From Desulfolinea sp050305405 (GTDB taxonomy: Bacteria > Chloroflexota > Anaerolineae > Anaerolineales > Villigracilaceae): 64,000 bases of DNA. The position numbers and the translations under genes are program-made. Below the pieces are notes generated by a model. It was not told where the DNA came from. It worked only from the letters and a program-made list of their open reading frames with translations, and ran no database searches. Location: contig JBNLFG010000007.1 of the NCBI GenBank assembly GCA_050305405.1, positions 124,001 to 188,000 of the forward strand, given 5' to 3'. This document shows positions 58,936 to 64,000 of the stretch, in pieces (position 1 is the stretch's first letter; every line of letters begins with the position of its first letter).

Positions 58936-61035
58936 ATGGCATCAGCGAAGAACCCCATCATTAATCGAATAAAGGGACATACGCAACAAGTCAAAGGCAT
59001 GTTGACGCCTGGCTTGCGTGCATCTTCGTCTGGTGTCCAAGAGGGGCGTTTGTCAGCCCTTTTTACGCATTTTAGCGTTGGCAAAGCCAAAGAAGCCTCG
59101 CCCAAAATGCGTATTCTCGATCATCGCAAAATGGGCAAGATGCAGGCTGAAACAAGCAAAGCCTTTTCTGAAGCCATTCCCCAAAAATTTCAAAACGTAC
59201 AATCGTTGCTGCATCTTACCCCGAACGTCAGCCGCGAAGATAACATCTGGCAAGAAATCGATAAAACCCTGCCATCGCAAGGCAGCACTCAATACGAAGA
59301 ACCCCTTCAACCTGGAGAAATGCGGGCGGGCAGCGTCATTCAAAAGTTTTCAATGTTTCCCAAAGAAGGCCAGAGCATCGAATCTTTTAAGAAACAGACG
59401 CAGTCACTCCCGAAACCAAAAGCAAAACAGCGTCCAGTAGCGCAAAAGCCAAAAGTGGATTCTCGATCAAGACTCTTCTCACGTGTGCAGGAAGTCTCTG
59501 CATCGCAGCCTCCGGCGGAAGTGACGGAACACTCGCCTGAAAAACCTGCTCCCGCTAAAGAGAATAAGATTCAACGTCAAGTGGATACCGCTCCCCCGCC
59601 CCCCGTATCTCAGCCGCCAACGATAAAGCAGGCTTCCCCGAAAGCCAAAAGCGATGCGTCCAAAGCAGAGCCCACAGCAGAGCCCACAGCGCAGAAAACA
59701 GAACCGGCTCCCGAACTCCCCTTGAAGAAAGTTGCGCAGGCAAAACCGACTAAAGTTGCTAAGAAAAAAGAAACACAACCTGAAAAAAATATCCCCGCAC
59801 CAAAGGCGGAATCTCTAGCAAAAGAGACACGACCTACACCGCAGGCAAAAAGCGTGCCCCAAAAGACTGTCGCGGTAACACAAGAATCTGAACCCGCTCC
59901 ACAGGCTAAAACCGTGGTGCAAAAGCCGTTGCTTGAGAAAAAAGAAAGTGCCCGTCCGAAGGCCAAAGTAGTAAATGCGCTGAAAAAGCCGATCCAACTG
60001 AAGCCTGCCACCGTGCAGCGTCAGGTTGATGCGTCTTCCAACTCAGCCGCCAAAGCTACCGCGCCTGCTCCAAAACGACAGGAGCGCCCCCTTGCTAAAG
60101 TGCAGGGCAAATCAGATGCTTCAAAGCCGCAAGAGCGCTCGCTTACGCCGCCTTCCAGAAAATCACAGAAAGAAGCCTCTGTTGAGAGCAAACTGGATCT
60201 TCCACCTGTAGAGTTTCCTCAGCGTCAGCTGGAACCGGCACAAGAGATTAAAGCATCGCTTGCGCCAGCAGAAAAGCCCCAGGAAAAAACAGAGGCGCCT
60301 CTCGAAGCACTGCAAAAACAAGCTGAGATAACCCCGCCTGAAATGCCGCTGCGCAAGAAAATTCAGGCACGTCGGACTGCGCCGAAGGCGATAAAGGCAT
60401 TACGCCCCGAAAAGCTGATCTCCCCGAAGACGCCGCCACTTATGGAAGCACCTGCGCGCCCCTTGGTTTCGCGCGAAAAGTACAGCCGCACAGAAAAGAC
60501 CGCAAAGCTTGCCGAGGAACCAGCCTTGCAATCAGAGCCAAGTGCCCCATCTGCGCTGCCCGCAGAATTTGCCGCGCTCGAGCGTTTGTATAACACTCGT
60601 CCAAGCGCGCCCAAAGCGCCGCCTTCCGTGCCTACGCAAGCGGGCGCACAGAAGTCTGCGCCGCCGCTCTCACAAATGCCCATCCCGATGGCGCTCGCAA
60701 AGATACCCCGGATTATGCAGCCAGCGCCCCAGGGTGCTGAAAAACGGGCAGAAAAACTGCCTTCCCAGCTTGAGCAGCAGCCAAAAGAGCAGCTGCCGCC
60801 TGCTTCTCGAGAGCCCTCGATAACGCTGCCCGACTCTTCGAGACAGGGTTTAACGAGCAATATTTCGGTTTCGAGTAATAAGGTCGTTCAACGGCAGCCA
60901 GATGAAACCACGAGCGATGGCGCACCTGTCGAAGAGCGCACGCCCAATTTAGATCAACTTGCCGAAGATGTGCTGCCCCTTGTAAAGCGCATCCTTGAGA
61001 TTGAATCAGAAAGAACTCCAGGCAACTGGCGCTAG
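58936..61035 (+). CDS. Long disordered Lys/Ala/Pro-rich eCIS protein (699 aa)
   Basis: The 699-residue protein is mostly low complexity: Lys, Ala, Pro, Gln and Glu dominate residues 150-640, with scattered IQRQVD, VQRQVD and VVQRQPD repeats. The N-terminal 150 residues look more ordered (IINRIKGHTQQVKGML, LHLTPNVSREDNIW). The C-terminal 30 residues form a helix, NLDQLAEDVLPLVKRILEIE, a type that I recall ending other eCIS proteins. Candidates are a tape measure (Pvc14-like) or a cargo/scaffold protein. The VQRQ motif also occurs in the DUF4157 protein, linking the two. Length and position between tube initiator and Pvc7-like genes fit a tape-measure or effector role; this is inference. Confidence 0.6.
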   Translation: MASAKNPIINRIKGHTQQVKGMLTPGLRASSSGVQEGRLSALFTHFSVGKAKEASPKMRILDHRKMGKMQAETSKAFSEAIPQKFQNVQSLLHLTPNVSREDNIWQEIDKTLPSQGSTQYEEPLQPGEMRAGSVIQKFSMFPKEGQSIESFKKQTQSLPKPKAKQRPVAQKPKVDSRSRLFSRVQEVSASQPPAEVTEHSPEKPAPAKENKIQRQVDTAPPPPVSQPPTIKQASPKAKSDASKAEPTAEPTAQKTEPAPELPLKKVAQAKPTKVAKKKETQPEKNIPAPKAESLAKETRPTPQAKSVPQKTVAVTQESEPAPQAKTVVQKPLLEKKESARPKAKVVNALKKPIQLKPATVQRQVDASSNSAAKATAPAPKRQERPLAKVQGKSDASKPQERSLTPPSRKSQKEASVESKLDLPPVEFPQRQLEPAQEIKASLAPAEKPQEKTEAPLEALQKQAEITPPEMPLRKKIQARRTAPKAIKALRPEKLISPKTPPLMEAPARPLVSREKYSRTEKTAKLAEEPALQSEPSAPSALPAEFAALERLYNTRPSAPKAPPSVPTQAGAQKSAPPLSQMPIPMALAKIPRIMQPAPQGAEKRAEKLPSQLEQQPKEQLPPASREPSITLPDSSRQGLTSNISVSSNKVVQRQPDETTSDGAPVEERTPNLDQLAEDVLPLVKRILEIESERTPGNWR

Positions 61036-61055
61036 AAAGAAGATAGAGGTTCATT

Positions 61056-61745
61056 ATGGAACGTGCAAAACTGGTTTGGTGGACGCTAATACCACCTTTT
61101 GGCGGAGAGATAGACTGTCAATTTAACCCATCCTCGATTGCAATTAGCAAAAGCAATAATTGGGAAAATACAACGTCGCCTAATTTCAATGCCCCCTTTA
61201 TGCGTTTTGCGGGCGGTAATAATGCTACCTATAGCCTCGACCTTTTCTTTGATAGCTATGCTGGCGATAATCCGCATGCCGACAAGCCAAAGGTCATCGA
61301 TGTTCGGAAGTATACAAATCAGTTATTGGCGCTTGCCTTGCGTGGTGCGGGCAATGCCATGTTCAAATTGCCCTATGCTTCGCCGCCCTTTGTGAAATTT
61401 ATTTGGGGCAAGATCGTGCTCTTTACCGCCGTTGTTCAATCAGTCGACATCCAGTACACCTTCTTCTCGCCCGATGGCTATCCAATCCGCGCGAAGGCAT
61501 CGGTGAGTTTTGTCCAAAACGACTTAATTGGCTTGAGCGACGACTTGATTCCCGCCCAAAATCCCACCAGCCGCACGGATGCCCGCAAAACACGCATCGT
61601 CCATGCAGGGCAGCGTCTCGACCAGATCGCCCACGAAGAATACGGCGACGCCCGTCACTGGCGCACGCTGGCAGAAGCCAATGGTTTGGATGACCCCTTC
61701 TCGCTGGAAGATGGACAACTCATCGTCATTCCGCAGCCGGATTAG
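61056..61745 (+). CDS. CIS tube protein with LysM domain (Pvc7-like)
   Basis: The 229-residue protein has an N-terminal CIS-tube domain (about 1-165: AKLVWWTLIPPFGGEIDCQFNPSSIAISKSN, then NNATYSLDLFFDSY) and a C-terminal LysM-like segment (about 175-229: TRIVHAGQRLDQIAHEEYGDARHWRTLAEANGLDDP). In known eCIS this protein sits between tube and spike; LysM may bind peptidoglycan or stabilise the hub. The start ATG at 61056 is preceded by an AGAGGTT site. It is 20 nt after the long disordered gene. Confidence 0.85.
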   Translation: MERAKLVWWTLIPPFGGEIDCQFNPSSIAISKSNNWENTTSPNFNAPFMRFAGGNNATYSLDLFFDSYAGDNPHADKPKVIDVRKYTNQLLALALRGAGNAMFKLPYASPPFVKFIWGKIVLFTAVVQSVDIQYTFFSPDGYPIRAKASVSFVQNDLIGLSDDLIPAQNPTSRTDARKTRIVHAGQRLDQIAHEEYGDARHWRTLAEANGLDDPFSLEDGQLIVIPQPD

Positions 61746-61846
61746 AAAAGCGGAACGCCCCTGGCCTTTCACTTGCTTCCCTTAAAGAAGCTGTCTGCCA
61801 ACAAAAAGTAAAGCACCCCTACCCCCGTCAATTTGACAGAGGTTTT

Positions 61847-63727
61847 ATGGCTCAAGAATTCACCATCAAAATCAGCGGAATATCAGACCCTCTCCTCTTC
61901 GGAGACGTGGTTGAGATTGTGGTTGATACGAATGTCTACCTGCCCGGGATGTTTTCGATCCTGATTGAAGACAATCAAGTCATCCCCGGTGCGCCCGCGC
62001 TCAAACATACCGATAATGCGCTGCGTTTCCGGATTGGCGCATCGGTCAGTATTAGCGCAAAGAATGGTCTGCCCATGAATCCGCTGGCGATGAGCAATAC
62101 CCTAATCAAAGGGGAGATCACAGCCATTGAACCGGTCTTCTCCGAGGATGGGCGTGTCCTACTGCGTATTCGCGGCTACGACCGCTCACACCGCCTGACG
62201 ATGGGACGCAATACTCGCACCTTTGGCGATGCGAACCCTTTTGCGGCAACCATTACTGAAGCACAGATCGTTAAAGATATTGCGATGGGCGCGGGGTTGA
62301 TACCCAAGATCGATATGAGCGGCTTAATGAATGCGCGCTATCACTATGTGATGCAATATAACCAGAATGACTGGGATTTTTTGTGGGCGCGTGCACAACT
62401 TTTGGGTTATCAGGTCTATGTTGACGACCGCACGCTGCACTTTGAAAAAGCAGGTGCAGAGCGCCACCTGATGGGGCCCTCAACGCTGATTTGGGGTGAG
62501 AACCTGAGTAAGTTTTCACCGAGGCTCGTCTCAACCGGACAGGTCACTGAAGTCACAGCTACGGGCTGGGACTCTGATAAAAAACAGAGTGTTAGCTCGA
62601 AAGTTTCATCTCATTCGAGCAATACAGTCGCCAAGACGGTTGATCCGATTAAGGGCAGCAAAGCGATCAAGATGGCCTTCATGTCCAGTGCGGCAGATGA
62701 AGTCATCGATTCAGGCGCACGTACGGCTGGTCTTGCCAAGCAAATGGCAGAGGCCCGTTTTGCGGAGCACGAAAGTGAATATATCCGTGCCAGTGGTGAA
62801 TTACCCGCTGGTGATCCCTACCTGTTAGCGGGTACCGTCGTTAAAGTGGCCAATGTAGGAGTCCGTTTTTCGGGCAAATATTATGTCACGCAGGCGCAGC
62901 ATATCTATCGCAACGGTAATTACAAAGTCAAATTTGAAATTTCGGGACGCAACCCCTACACCTTCCGGCATTTGTTGATGGGCAACCAGCACACAGTCAA
63001 CAAGATCGATGGCGTGGTGATTGGCGTGATCACCAATATTAACGACACAAAAAAACTTGGACGTGTCCAGGTTAAATATCCGTGGATGCCGAAATATAAC
63101 GGCGCCGAACTGAGCAGCAACTGGGCGCGCGTCGCGACCTTCGGCGGCGGGAAAGATCGCGGCATCCTCTTCATGCCTGAAGTGGATGATGAAGTCTTGG
63201 TTGCTTTTGAAAATGGGGATGTGAATTTCCCCTATATCGTGGGTGTCTTGTGGAACAGCAAAGATAAACCGCCCGCAGGTGCGATTGTCGGTGGCAAAGT
63301 GAACCAGCGCATTATCCGTTCGCGTAGTGGCCATATGGTCATTATGGACGATACCCAAGGCAAGGAGAAAATCTCGATCACAGATAAGACCGGCAAGAAT
63401 AGTATCGAGATCGACTCGAAGACCAACGCGATGACCTTTAAAACAACCGGTGATTTCACGATTGACGCTGGTGGAAAACTGACCATCAAGAGCAAGCAAG
63501 ATATGATGATTCAGTCGATGGCGAAGGCTGATATCAAGGCAAATTCCAACTTGAGCATGGAAGCCAAAACAGGTGCCAACATGAAATCCGGTACATCACA
63601 AGTCGATCTAACAGCCGCAGGCGCTGCTGTCAAAGGCACAAACGTAGATGTTCAGGGAACAGCCAAAGCAACCGTCAAAGGCAGCGCGATGGTCGAAATT
63701 CAAGGCGGTATGGTCAAGATCAATTAG
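61847..63727 (+). CDS. VgrG-like spike protein (Pvc8-like)
   Basis: The 626-residue protein has an N-terminal gpD-like region (about 1-330), an OB-fold gp5-like domain (about 375-470: GVITNINDTKKLGRVQVKYPWMP and NWARVATFGGGKDRGILFMPEVDDEVLVAFENGD) and a C-terminal beta-helix with short repeats (FTIDAGGKLTIKSKQDMMIQ onward). It forms the trimeric spike of the contractile device. The repeats end cleanly at 626 without an extra effector domain. It follows the LysM protein by 101 nt, and the PAAR gene lies next. Confidence 0.9.
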   Translation: MAQEFTIKISGISDPLLFGDVVEIVVDTNVYLPGMFSILIEDNQVIPGAPALKHTDNALRFRIGASVSISAKNGLPMNPLAMSNTLIKGEITAIEPVFSEDGRVLLRIRGYDRSHRLTMGRNTRTFGDANPFAATITEAQIVKDIAMGAGLIPKIDMSGLMNARYHYVMQYNQNDWDFLWARAQLLGYQVYVDDRTLHFEKAGAERHLMGPSTLIWGENLSKFSPRLVSTGQVTEVTATGWDSDKKQSVSSKVSSHSSNTVAKTVDPIKGSKAIKMAFMSSAADEVIDSGARTAGLAKQMAEARFAEHESEYIRASGELPAGDPYLLAGTVVKVANVGVRFSGKYYVTQAQHIYRNGNYKVKFEISGRNPYTFRHLLMGNQHTVNKIDGVVIGVITNINDTKKLGRVQVKYPWMPKYNGAELSSNWARVATFGGGKDRGILFMPEVDDEVLVAFENGDVNFPYIVGVLWNSKDKPPAGAIVGGKVNQRIIRSRSGHMVIMDDTQGKEKISITDKTGKNSIEIDSKTNAMTFKTTGDFTIDAGGKLTIKSKQDMMIQSMAKADIKANSNLSMEAKTGANMKSGTSQVDLTAAGAAVKGTNVDVQGTAKATVKGSAMVEIQGGMVKIN

Positions 63728-63788
63728 GTTTTTTGAAACCAGGCAGATCTTTATATCCGTCTGGTTTACCAAGAGTTAGGAGAAGAAT

Positions 63789-64000
63789 ATGCCTCCAGCA
63801 GCAAGATTAGGAGATCAGACAGCACATGGTGGAACGGTCACTGTTGGTTTCCCGACGGTATTGATCGGTGGACAGCCCGCCGCTCGTGTGGGTGATATGC
63901 ATGTTTGCCCAATGGTCACACCCGGCGTGCCGCCTGTCCCGCATGTTGGTGGTCCGGTCTCGGGGCCGGGCAGTCCAACGGTTCTGATCGGTGGGATGCC
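63789..64000 (+). CDS. PAAR-domain tip protein, cut at window end
   Basis: The gene starts with ATG at 63789 after a TAGGAGA site. The visible 70 residues show AARLGDQTAHGGTVTVGFPTVLIGGQPAARVGDMHVC and further repeats up to TVLIGGMP. This is the PAAR repeat, which forms the conical tip on the spike trimer; Cys and His residues there bind zinc. The 3' end lies beyond the window, so any C-terminal effector extension cannot be seen. Confidence 0.9.
   Translation, partial: MPPAARLGDQTAHGGTVTVGFPTVLIGGQPAARVGDMHVCPMVTPGVPPVPHVGGPVSGPGSPTVLIGGM

Noticed and set aside
40215..64000. Prophage or phage tail remnant
   Set aside because: Sheath, tube and spike are present, but there is no terminase, portal, capsid or lysis gene. 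The AAA ATPase, DUF4157, DUF4255 and CIS-tube/LysM proteins are specific to eCIS.
40215..64000. Type VI secretion system
   Set aside because: FHA, VgrG-like and PAAR proteins suggest it, but TssJLM, TssB/TssC-type split sheath and ClpV are absent; the sheath is a single phage-like protein.

Overview
The window looks like a chromosomal segment of a Chloroflexota bacterium, most likely an Anaerolineae-type lineage. This is inferred from gene content: WtpA-type tungstate/molybdate uptake, a divergent three-gene FMN-glutamate-synthase set, DUF6056 and DUF6790 membrane proteins, a fused cytochrome c-b protein with a Rieske partner, long TIR-WD40 proteins and an AAA/DUF4157/DUF4255-type contractile injection locus. 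Many dispersed palindromic repeats sit between genes, and two sit inside genes. No rRNA or tRNA was found, so the assignment rests on protein content only.

Layout. 1-171 is the tail of an SDR oxidoreductase. 228-11003 is a surface-glycan region: a DUF115 protein, two GT39-type membrane glycosyltransferases, two related GT2 enzymes and a DUF6056 membrane protein. It is interrupted at 5343-8720 by three AT-richer genes (DUF4062, GT1 glycosyltransferase, CbrC-like), each followed by an attC-like palindrome. This looks like a small integron cassette cluster with no integrase in view. 11233-19107 holds ordinary genes: a TolB-like lipoprotein, acetyl-CoA synthetase, fructose-1,6-bisphosphatase, a one-domain asparaginase-like protein, an orphan PhnE-like permease and several small proteins.

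19240-28389 reads as a metal-oxyanion or cofactor uptake region. It has an HTH plus periplasmic-binding-like regulator, WtpA and WtpB without a dedicated ATPase, a complete ECF transporter (fused A-A, T, S), three membrane-attached proteins sharing a molybdopterin-oxidoreductase-like (SuoX-like) domain, and a TiaS-like protein. 28466-28842 is a promoter followed by an unassigned, highly structured RNA of about 340 nt and a terminator. 28937-34372 is the three-gene glutamate-synthase-like set; its last gene carries a palindromic element in frame. 34509-37385 is a TIR-WD40 membrane protein, followed by a convergent Rieske/cytochrome c-b pair.

From 40215 to the window end lies a contractile injection system (eCIS) locus: AAA ATPase, DUF4157 protein, DUF4255 cap-type protein, sheath, three tube-type proteins, small accessory proteins, LysM-type tube protein, spike and PAAR tip. 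Baseplate gp25/J-type genes are not in the window and are expected further right. It is preceded, on the same strand and close-packed, by two FHA-domain proteins (one a 2137-residue membrane-anchored protein with many Ig-like domains), a two-TM protein and a periplasmic-binding lipoprotein. The leader carries a terminator that overlaps the first ribosome binding site. The best candidates for something undescribed are the FHA/Ig module joined to the eCIS, the unassigned RNA, and the tungstate/ECF/SuoX-like locus.
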